Shown here: positions 1 to 4,866 of the stretch, in pieces
Position numbering within the stretch: the stretch's first letter is position 1
Layout: the number at the start of each line of letters is the position of its first letter
DNA from: an uncultured Collinsella sp.
GTDB taxonomy: Bacteria > Actinomycetota > Coriobacteriia > Coriobacteriales > Coriobacteriaceae
NCBI GenBank assembly: GCA_902494465.1
Contig: CABUTH010000039.1
Location: 1-12,862 of the forward strand
Length of the DNA stretch: 12,862 bases
Reading direction: 5' to 3'
Made by a program: the position numbers and the translations under genes
Notes under the pieces: generated by a model
What the model was told of the DNA's origin: nothing
What the model saw: only the letters and a program-made list of their open reading frames with translations
Database searches by the model: none

Positions 1-446
1 AGCGCAGGCAGTGCAACCATAAAGCCATCGGCAAAGGAAGCACTCGGCGTGGTGGTCAGGTCGGGCAGGATGTTGAAGAACGAGAACGTGCCGTCGTTAA
101 AGTAGTCCGGCAGGTTGCGCAGCAATGTAAACAGGGCGAACAGGATAGGCATCTGAATCAGCAGCGGCAGACAGCCAGCCATGGGGTTGAACTTGTTCTC
201 GCTGTAGAACTTCTGCATCTCCTCGGCCTGACGCTGGGGATCGTCGGCATAGCGCTCCTGGATCTCGAGCATCTTGGGCTGCAGCACCTGCATGCGAGCC
301 GTCGACTTGGTCGACTTGAGCATGAGCGGCGTCAGCAGCAGACGGATGATGACCACCAGGATGATGATGGACAGGCCCCAGTCGACCGCAAAGGTCTGGA
401 TGAGCTTGAGCAGCTCGAAAAGGATGTTAACGATCCAATCCCACAT
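1..446 (-). CDS. yidC: Membrane protein insertase YidC/Oxa1 family (5' part; runs off the left edge)
   Basis: This is the N-terminal 148 or so residues of a YidC/Oxa1/Alb3 insertase, which places membrane proteins in the cytoplasmic membrane with or without SecYEG. Translation begins MWDWIVNILFELLKLIQ. The ATG is at 446-444, preceded on the minus strand by a strong GGAGGAAAAC ribosome binding site. A first hydrophobic segment lies at about residues 22-42 and contains Arg35 (IIRLLLTPL), matching the conserved positive residue of the hydrophilic groove. A charged cytoplasmic hairpin follows (about 44-85, with LQPKMLEIQERY). A second hydrophobic segment lies at about 88-110 (NPMAGCLPLLIQMPILFALF), a family hallmark. 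There is no lipobox Cys at the N-terminus, unlike the Bacillus lipoprotein paralogues. The gene is last of four leftward genes here, 29 bases after yidD. The C-terminal half is outside the window. Confidence 0.95.
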   Translation of the reverse strand, partial: MWDWIVNILFELLKLIQTFAVDWGLSIIILVVIIRLLLTPLMLKSTKSTARMQVLQPKMLEIQERYADDPQRQAEEMQKFYSENKFNPMAGCLPLLIQMPILFALFTLLRNLPDYFNDGTFSFFNILPDLTTTPSASFADGFMVALPA

Positions 447-475
447 GTAAGTTTTCCTCCGATAGCGAGTGCCCG

Positions 476-700
476 CTAGGGCACAGGGTCATAACCGCCG
501 ACGTGCAGGGGATTGCAACGAGCGATGCGCCTCACGGCAAGCCAGCAGCCTCTCAAAACACCGTGCTTCTCAATCGCCTGGATGGCGTATTGCGAGCACG
601 TTGGGTAATAAATGCAGGCGTCAGGCAATAAGGGCGAAATAACCTGTTGATATATGCGAATAGGAGCGATGGCAACACGTCGCAAAACGTGATTGCTCAT
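476..700 (-). CDS. yidD: Membrane protein insertion efficiency factor YidD
   Basis: A 74-residue protein of the YidD (DUF37/haemolytic-domain) family, a small membrane-associated protein that assists YidC-dependent insertion. The diagnostic core is present: [11 protein letters not shown] at residues 16-26, then Cys29 and Cys35 in [11 protein letters not shown], and the C-terminal GGYDPVP (68-74). An amphipathic N-terminal helix (about 5-20) is the expected membrane anchor. The length is usual for the family, so it is complete. Its ATG overlaps the rnpA stop (ATGA, 697-700), implying translational coupling, and a GGGGAGGAG ribosome binding site lies inside the rnpA end. It sits between rnpA and yidC, its standard location. 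Function is inferred from family and neighbourhood. Confidence 0.95.
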   Translation of the reverse strand: MSNHVLRRVAIAPIRIYQQVISPLLPDACIYYPTCSQYAIQAIEKHGVLRGCWLAVRRIARCNPLHVGGYDPVP

Positions 701-1035
701 CGCTCCTCCCCGGCAACGCCGGCGCGCTTCATAAGCGAACGCAACGCCTTGTCCATCTCCTGCGGCGAGGAAACCCTCGTCTTGGGAGTTGCAAACAAGA
801 TGATGTCATAACCCGCAACGGGAAATCCGCAGCTGCGGGCGGCCTCGCGCATCACACGCTTAGATCGGTTGCGCACGACGGCACAACCGAGTCGCTTAGC
901 ACCAACGAAGGCGACCCTTCCGGAGTCGCCTTCGCCAACCGATTCACATATGGTCATTCGAATCAGAGGGTGATTGAAACGACGCCCCTGACTGAACACA
1001 TGCTCGAAATCTTGCCGAGACTTAATAGTCTTCAT
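697..1035 (-). CDS. rnpA: Ribonuclease P protein component
   Basis: A 112-residue basic protein subunit of RNase P, which binds the catalytic RNA and helps mature the 5' ends of tRNAs. The N-terminus [20 protein letters not shown] matches the family start. The RNR signature is at residues 55-60 (RNRSKR), followed by VMREAAR, the arginine-rich helix that contacts the RNA. The length is typical. No good Shine-Dalgarno sequence is seen before the ATG at 1035. The gene begins 20 bases after rpmH ends, so translation probably depends on coupling or re-initiation from rpmH. It overlaps yidD by four bases downstream. Confidence 0.95.
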   Translation of the reverse strand: MKTIKSRQDFEHVFSQGRRFNHPLIRMTICESVGEGDSGRVAFVGAKRLGCAVVRNRSKRVMREAARSCGFPVAGYDIILFATPKTRVSSPQEMDKALRSLMKRAGVAGEER

Positions 1036-1055
1036 GCGAGATGTGTGTATCGCTG

Positions 1056-1190
1056 CTAGACAGTGAGACGCTTGCGGCCCTTGGCGCGACGACGGGCGAG
1101 CACGGCACGACCACCCTTAGTGGCCATACGGGCACGGAAGCCATGGGTCTTGGCACGCTTACGCTTATTAGGCTGATACGTACGCTTCAT
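1056..1190 (-). CDS. rpmH: 50S ribosomal protein L34
   Basis: A 44-residue protein starting [22 protein letters not shown] and ending [12 protein letters not shown], an unmistakable L34 of the large ribosomal subunit. The frame stays open upstream and gives a 64-residue reading. The ATG at 1190-1188 is chosen because it produces the exact family N-terminus and has AGGAGG at 1199-1204 (minus strand) at proper spacing. The upstream 20 residues ([20 protein letters not shown]) would cover this ribosome binding site and are not L34-like. The gene is first in the leftward rpmH-rnpA-yidD-yidC operon and is transcribed away from the putative origin. Confidence 0.97.
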   Translation of the reverse strand: MKRTYQPNKRKRAKTHGFRARMATKGGRAVLARRRAKGRKRLTV

Positions 1191-1198
1191 CTTAAGTT

Positions 1199-1204
1199 CC
1201 TCCT
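1199..1204 (-). promoter_or_regulatory. Ribosome binding site deciding the rpmH start
   Basis: On the minus strand AGGAGG stands 8 bases before the ATG at 1190. It fixes the 44-residue L34 start over the longer in-frame reading. Confidence 0.85.
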
Positions 1205-1218
1205 GCTGCATTTCGAGT

Positions 1219-1236
1219 GTCCGCGGGGACGCGGAC
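1219..1236 (-). other. GC-rich hairpin in the rpmH leader
   Basis: GTCCGCG (1219-1225) pairs perfectly with CGCGGAC (1230-1236) around a four-base loop. It lies in the transcribed leader between the predicted promoter (1263-1292) and the rpmH ribosome binding site. No T-run follows, so it is not a standard terminator. It may stabilise the mRNA 5' end or bind a regulator; its role is unknown. Confidence 0.5.
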
Positions 1237-1262
1237 GCAGATATAGACACGTGAGCTTGAAG

Positions 1263-1292
1263 ATTGTAGGGAAATCAATGTTCAAATGTCAA
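1263..1292 (-). promoter_or_regulatory. Sigma70-type promoter for rpmH-rnpA-yidD-yidC
   Basis: On the minus strand a perfect TTGACA -35 box (1292-1287) is followed by an 18-base spacer and TACAAT (1268-1263; 5 of 6 matches to TATAAT). It is the best promoter match in the window and points at rpmH. The start site should lie near 1255, giving a leader of about 65 bases that contains the 1219-1236 hairpin. Confidence 0.8.
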
Positions 1293-1389
1293 GAAATCAA
1301 AGGTAAAAGGTTGCGCAGTTCACACGGTTCCCCCATAAGCACAACCGAAATTTGCGCCTCATGGCAACCTTTCACGATATTTCATCGAG

Positions 1390-1398
1390 TTTTCAACA
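1390..1398 (+). promoter_or_regulatory. DnaA-box-like site (TTTTCAACA)
   Basis: An exact copy of the 9-mer recurring at 1443, 2576 and (inverted) 4644. It differs from the E. coli consensus TTATCCACA at positions 3 and 6. Confidence 0.65.
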
Positions 1399-1412
1399 GG
1401 TCATGTTGGCAA

Positions 1413-1421
1413 TGTTGAGAA
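1413..1421 (-). promoter_or_regulatory. DnaA-box-like site, one mismatch (TTCTCAACA on minus)
   Basis: It reads TGTTGAGAA on plus and lies between the two exact boxes in opposite orientation. The same variant occurs at 2606-2614. Confidence 0.45.
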
Positions 1422-1442
1422 CTTTTCGCCCGTTTTCCAAAG

Positions 1443-1451
1443 TTTTCAACA
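1443..1451 (+). promoter_or_regulatory. DnaA-box-like site (TTTTCAACA)
   Basis: Exact copy, 53 bases from the one at 1390 on the same strand. It is immediately followed by the TTGAAAA-TTGTCGAAA motif also found in the dnaA-dnaN spacer. Confidence 0.65.
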
Positions 1452-1455
1452 AGTT

Positions 1456-1472
1456 TTGAAAAGTTGTCGAAA
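1456..1472 (+). repeat. 17-base origin motif TTGAAAAnTTGTCGAAA, copy 1
   Basis: It matches 4646-4662 at 16 of 17 positions (G versus C in the middle). TTGTCGAAA is two changes from the actinobacterial DnaA box TTGTCCACA, so it may be a weak DnaA site facing an inverted box. Sharing between the two spacers flanking the dnaA operon suggests function. Confidence 0.55.
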
Positions 1473-1535
1473 GATGAGAAACGTTGCACGGTGAGCTACT
1501 ATTTGTTCGAAACCTTTTGAAAGATTGCGAGCGGC

Positions 1536-2888
1536 ATGTCTGACGACTTTTACACCATGGTCGATTCCGGAGACCCGGCACCCGACAACGAGCACATCAC
1601 CGGCGTGCGCGAAGAGCGTGCGGAAGGCGAGCAGACGACCACGCAGGCGCCAAAAGCCATGTACGCCGCGCGCATCGCCGTCTATGACGACATGCTGTCG
1701 ACACCGCGGGTGATCGTCATTGATCCGCAAGATGTCCGCACGTATTTGGAAGAGACGACCAACACCGTCTACCAGTGCATGAAAGAACAAGGTGGCCATA
1801 TCTCGCTCATGGTCATCCGCGAGATTGTCGAAAACTTTATCCACGCACACTTTGCCGAGCCCATCATCTCGATTCTGGACGGCGGAGACACCATCCGCTT
1901 TGCTGACCAAGGACCCGGCATCGACGACAAGGAACGTGCTTTCGACTTTGGCGTTACCAGCGCAAACAGCAAGATGAAACGGTATATCCGTGGAACCGGA
2001 GCAGGGTTTCCCATGGTGCAGGAGTATTTGGAAAACGCCGGCGGTGCCGTATCCATCGAGGACAACATGGGCAACGGCACCGTGGTTACGGTAAGCCTGG
2101 ACCCTAAACGCGTGCAGGAAATCGAGCGCGCCGGCGGACGCGGTGCTTCCGTGCGGCCCGAGACGGAGCAGCCCACATATCCCCTGCCGGGAGCTTTTGC
2201 GCAGCAGCCCATGGCAACGCAGCAGATGCAGCCCCCCGTGGGGCAGATGCAGCATCCCGGAATGCTTCCTACACAAGAGCCCCAGGCGACATCGATGTCG
2301 ATGCCGCCAAACATGCCAGAGACCGTGCCGCTGGCGGATCAGGATGCAGCAGCAATGCAGCAGGCGACGGGGGCACCGGGTGGCCAGCAAATGGGCTATC
2401 AGCCGTACCAACAGGGATATCCATATCAGCAGATGCCGCCACTGGGGTATGGCCAGCAGTTCCCGCAGCAGTACCAGCAGGGATATCAGCAGCCGTACCA
2501 GCAGATGCCGCAGCAGCAGTACAGCCCTTGGGCCCAGCAGATGCCTCCGCAGCCTTACCAACAGTGGCCTCAAAGTTTTCAACAGCAAATGCCACCGATG
2601 CAGAGTTCTCAACAACCAGCAGCTCAAATGATGTATCCTAATGCAGCAAATCAGTATGCGCAGCCACAACCGGACGTGTTCGTAAGCGACCGCGGCAACG
2701 CCGCGCTGGGCTATCTGGCGCAAAATCAAGCGTGCGGTGCAACCGATCTGGCGAGGGCGTTTGGAAACTCGGCCCCCACTTGGTCACGCACGCTCAATGA
2801 CTTGGCGCAGGCCGGCTTGGTCATCAAGCATGGCCAGAAATACCATCTGACCGAACTCGGCGCCGCTCGCGTGCGAGCTCAGAGCTAA
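1536..2888 (+). CDS. GHKL/HATPase-domain protein with Q/P/Y/M-rich linker and C-terminal winged helix
   Basis: A 450-residue soluble protein of unknown function co-encoded with dnaA. Residues about 57-190 form a GHKL ATP-binding fold. The N-box is IREIVENF (Glu96, Asn100), the G1 box DQGPGID (124-130), the G2 box GTGAGF (153-158), and GNGTVVTV (179-186) follows. No histidine phosphoacceptor domain, sensor domain or membrane segment is seen, so it is not an ordinary sensor kinase; an anti-sigma-type kinase or an ATP switch is possible. Residues about 210-380 are low complexity, dominated by Gln, Pro, Tyr and Met with YQQ and QQM repeats. Residues about 388-446 look like a winged helix (ATDLARAFGNSAPTWSRTL, then LTELGAARV). 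The ATG at 1536 lacks a good ribosome binding site; a TGA at 1518 limits the N-terminus, and Met42 is an alternative start. It ends 15 bases before dnaA, implying one operon. Confidence 0.85.
   Translation: MSDDFYTMVDSGDPAPDNEHITGVREERAEGEQTTTQAPKAMYAARIAVYDDMLSTPRVIVIDPQDVRTYLEETTNTVYQCMKEQGGHISLMVIREIVENFIHAHFAEPIISILDGGDTIRFADQGPGIDDKERAFDFGVTSANSKMKRYIRGTGAGFPMVQEYLENAGGAVSIEDNMGNGTVVTVSLDPKRVQEIERAGGRGASVRPETEQPTYPLPGAFAQQPMATQQMQPPVGQMQHPGMLPTQEPQATSMSMPPNMPETVPLADQDAAAMQQATGAPGGQQMGYQPYQQGYPYQQMPPLGYGQQFPQQYQQGYQQPYQQMPQQQYSPWAQQMPPQPYQQWPQSFQQQMPPMQSSQQPAAQMMYPNAANQYAQPQPDVFVSDRGNAALGYLAQNQACGATDLARAFGNSAPTWSRTLNDLAQAGLVIKHGQKYHLTELGAARVRAQS
2576..2584 (+). promoter_or_regulatory. DnaA-box-like site inside the ATPase gene (TTTTCAACA)
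   Basis: An exact copy of the origin 9-mer within codons for Ser-Phe-Gln-Gln. The codons around it are AGT, TTT and CAA rather than the GC-ending codons common elsewhere. It lies 30 bases (about three helical turns) from a related site at 2606. Confidence 0.45.
2606..2614 (+). promoter_or_regulatory. DnaA-box-like site inside the ATPase gene (TTCTCAACA)
   Basis: One change from the 9-mer and identical to the inverted copy at 1413-1421. It encodes part of Ser-Ser-Gln-Gln using TCT and CAA codons. Confidence 0.35.
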
Positions 2889-2903
2889 AGAACGGGAGAG
2901 ACA

Positions 2904-4628
2904 GTGGACGAGGAAGCAAGCATCATCCTGGGGGATGCCATCGCCTTTTGTCAGCGCGACGGCCAAGATGCACGCCTCATCAACATGCTGGGGCAATCGC
3001 GCGCCATAAGCCTGACCGAAGATACGCTCACGATCGAGGCCCCCTCGCGCTTTGCCATCGCGCAGCTCAAAAAGCATCAGCCGACTATTGAGGCCTATCT
3101 AGAAGAAATCGCCTTTGCGCCGATTGCGCTCGACATCGTGGCACCGCAAGGCGCCGCGACGGAATCCGCTGCCGCGACGGCGCCCGCCACGGCTCCCGCT
3201 GCTTCCCCGGCGGTGCCGGCCTCCGCAGGCGACGTGCCGACAATCGAGCACCAGCACAGCGATGTTTCCCGTGAAACCATGGCGCCGTTGCCGACCGCGG
3301 TAGCGACGTCAACGAACGCACCCGTCACGCACATGCCCATCGCTCACGACGCAGCGGCGGGCGCGGATTCGGGCATTGCAATCAAGAACACGCTCTCGGC
3401 CGACGATTTTCGTCGCATGATGAACCAGATGAAGGGCGGAGCGCCGACTAAATCCACGCAAGCTGCGACCCCCGCTTCGCCCATGCCAGCACCGACCGTG
3501 CCGGCCGAGCAGAATACGGATGGAGCCCCGCTCGCCGCGAACTCAAAATTTACCTTTGAGAACTTTGTCTACGGCCCCGAGAACAGCCATGCCTATCGCT
3601 CGGCACTCAAGTTTGCCGCCCTCGCGGACGAGCGCGGCACATGCACATCACTGTTTATCTACGGCAAATCGGGCCTGGGCAAGACGCACCTGCTGCTTGC
3701 CATCAAAAACGAGCTCGCCGAGAAGTCGCCCGAGATCAAGGTCAAGTATGCCAACTCCCAGGCATATCTGGACGACCTGATGACCGAGTTCGACCGCCAA
3801 AAGAAGAGCAACGCCCCCATCATGCAGGCGTACCACGGCGTGGACGTGCTCATCATCGATGACATCCAAAACATCATCGGCAAGCGCGCGAGCGTGGACT
3901 ACTTTTTCCAGCTCATGGACGAGTTCATCCGCAACAACAAGAAGGTCGTCATCGCGGCAGACCGCGCCCCCAAGGACCTGAGCATGGACGAGCGCCTGAC
4001 CAGCCGCTTCAACGCCGGCATGCTCTGCCTGGTCGCAGAGCCCAGCTACGAGATGAAATACAAGATCTTGCAGCGCTATTACGAGAACACCATCGTCGCC
4101 GCTCCCGAGGCAGGCGACGACTCACTGTTGGCGGCCTACGGGGGCGACGGCGGGCACCTGACCGATGAGCACTTTAAGCACATGGCAGAGGTGTCGGGCA
4201 CCAACATCCGCGAACTCGAGAGCTTCTGCGAGCGCTGCGCCGGCGAGGCGGGCGACCGCGAGCGCGAGGGCGGGGAGCTCACCTTTGACGATATCGCCGC
4301 CATCGCCAGCCAGTACTTCGACACATCGGCCAAAAAGATCAACGTGCAAACGGTTCAGTCCGTCATCGAAGAGCAGTACGGCGTGACGCACGAGGAGCTC
4401 ATCGGCCCGCGTCGCAACGCCAATATCGCCAAAGCACGCCATATCGCTATCTACCTGGCCATCGAAATGTGCGAGATGACGACCACGGCGGTAGGCGCCG
4501 AATTTGGCAACCGCAACCACTCGACCGTCAGCACGAGTTACAAAAAGGTCCAGAAGATGATCCAGGAAGACCGCACCGTCACCGAAGACCTCAAGTCGCT
4601 GCGCGATAAAATTACACTACGCTCGTAG
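2904..4628 (+). CDS. dnaA: Chromosomal replication initiator DnaA
   Basis: A 574-residue AAA+ initiator that binds DnaA boxes, opens the origin and helps recruit the helicase. The GTG start at 2904 has GGGAGAG just upstream. Domain I (about 1-80) is divergent and has no Trp. Domain II is an unusually long Ala/Pro/Thr-rich linker (about 81-212), making the protein longer than the common 440-530. Domain III has Walker A GKSGLGKT (254-261), Walker B VDVLIIDD (313-320), sensor I near VVIAADRAP (348-356), the arginine-finger segment DERLTSRF (362-369) and sensor II GTNIRELE (432-439). Domain IV (about 480-574) has the helix-turn-helix signature GNRNHSTV (535-542) where most DnaAs have GGRDHTTV. 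Asn538 and Ser540 thus replace the Asp and Thr that touch bases in E. coli. The gene lies second in an operon with the HATPase gene and is flanked by putative origin elements. Confidence 0.98.
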   Translation: MDEEASIILGDAIAFCQRDGQDARLINMLGQSRAISLTEDTLTIEAPSRFAIAQLKKHQPTIEAYLEEIAFAPIALDIVAPQGAATESAAATAPATAPAASPAVPASAGDVPTIEHQHSDVSRETMAPLPTAVATSTNAPVTHMPIAHDAAAGADSGIAIKNTLSADDFRRMMNQMKGGAPTKSTQAATPASPMPAPTVPAEQNTDGAPLAANSKFTFENFVYGPENSHAYRSALKFAALADERGTCTSLFIYGKSGLGKTHLLLAIKNELAEKSPEIKVKYANSQAYLDDLMTEFDRQKKSNAPIMQAYHGVDVLIIDDIQNIIGKRASVDYFFQLMDEFIRNNKKVVIAADRAPKDLSMDERLTSRFNAGMLCLVAEPSYEMKYKILQRYYENTIVAAPEAGDDSLLAAYGGDGGHLTDEHFKHMAEVSGTNIRELESFCERCAGEAGDREREGGELTFDDIAAIASQYFDTSAKKINVQTVQSVIEEQYGVTHEELIGPRRNANIAKARHIAIYLAIEMCEMTTTAVGAEFGNRNHSTVSTSYKKVQKMIQEDRTVTEDLKSLRDKITLRS

Positions 4629-4643
4629 GGAAATAGAGACACC

Positions 4644-4652
4644 TGTTGAAAA
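4644..4652 (-). promoter_or_regulatory. DnaA-box-like site (TTTTCAACA on minus)
   Basis: It reads TGTTGAAAA on plus, an exact inverted copy of the 9-mer upstream of the operon. It begins 15 bases after the dnaA stop codon. Confidence 0.65.
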
Positions 4653-4662
4653 CTTGTCGAAA
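4646..4662 (+). repeat. 17-base origin motif TTGAAAAnTTGTCGAAA, copy 2
   Basis: Matches 1456-1472 at 16 of 17 positions. Here the left half belongs to an exact inverted DnaA-box-like site. Confidence 0.55.
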
Positions 4663-4798
4663 CCACGGGCATAAGGTGTCTAAAACCCAATCCGCGGTGA
4701 TGAAACGTTTTGCGCAGGTTTTGAACGTGGAAAACCACCCCTGTTGCACACAGGTTGCTGTCGATTCTCTTTCTGGGTCTGACCTGCGTCTTTGTGAG

Positions 4799-4834
4799 TA
4801 ATCAACAGTTTCGTCAGTGCTATTACTATTATTA
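4799..4834 (+). promoter_or_regulatory. Putative basal unwinding element: DnaA-box-like site plus DnaA-trio-like run
   Basis: TAATCAACA (4799-4807) is followed by 12 bases and then CTA-TTA-CTA-TTA-TTA (4820-4834). Read on the other strand this is a run of 3'-(G/A)A(T/A)-5' triplets, the described DnaA-trio pattern that guides DnaA onto single strands. Orientation and location (3' of the box, dnaA-dnaN spacer, beside an AT-rich tract) agree with the Bacillus arrangement. Confidence 0.6.
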
Positions 4835-4866
4835 AGATATTTATATCTATAGAAAGGTATTAAAAG

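Larger units (their letters stand above)
1191..1535. other. Putative origin, left part: rpmH to ATPase-gene spacer with DnaA-box-like repeats
   Basis: This is the divergent spacer between the leftward rpmH operon and the rightward dnaA operon. Its right half is AT-richer and holds repeated 9-mers: TTTTCAACA at 1390-1398 and 1443-1451 (same strand, 53 bases apart, about five helical turns). A one-mismatch copy TGTTGAGAA is at 1413-1421 (opposite strand). Weaker relatives are TTTTCCAAA at 1433-1441 and TTGTCGAAA at 1464-1472. These resemble the bacterial DnaA box TTATNCACA with changes at positions 3 and 6. No strong rightward promoter is visible; a weak candidate is TTGCGC (1352-1357), 18 bases, GATATT (1376-1381). 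Origin function is inferred from position, divergence of gene direction and box clustering. Confidence 0.75.
4629..4866. other. Putative origin, right part: dnaA-dnaN spacer with boxes, DnaA-trio-like run and AT-rich tract
   Basis: This 238-base spacer contains an exact inverted box (4644-4652) inside the shared 17-base motif (4646-4662). It also has CGTGGAAAA (4726-4734, TTTTCCACG on minus), a short palindrome CCTGT-TGCAC-ACAGG (4740-4754), and TAATCAACA (4799-4807). After a 12-base spacer come five CTA/TTA trinucleotides (4820-4834) and a strongly AT-rich stretch to the dnaN start, including AGATAT-TT-ATATCT (4835-4848). The arrangement box, short spacer, trinucleotide run, AT tract is that of a basal unwinding element. 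The dnaN promoter must also be here or upstream, but I cannot assign it with confidence. Confidence 0.75.

Noticed and set aside
64..80. TGTTGAAGA, similar to the origin 9-mer, inside yidC
   Set aside because: It encodes the ordinary Phe-Phe-Asn-Ile of YidC with GC-ending codons and stands alone, so it is likely chance.
463..478. Small inverted repeat TAGCG-CGCTA between yidD and yidC
   Set aside because: Only a 5-base stem overlapping the yidD stop; too weak to call functional.
1446..2729. Leu/Arg/His-rich minus-strand frame opposite the HATPase gene
   Set aside because: Its composition is that of reversed Gln/Pro/Met codons, and the plus-strand frame has clear ATP-site motifs.
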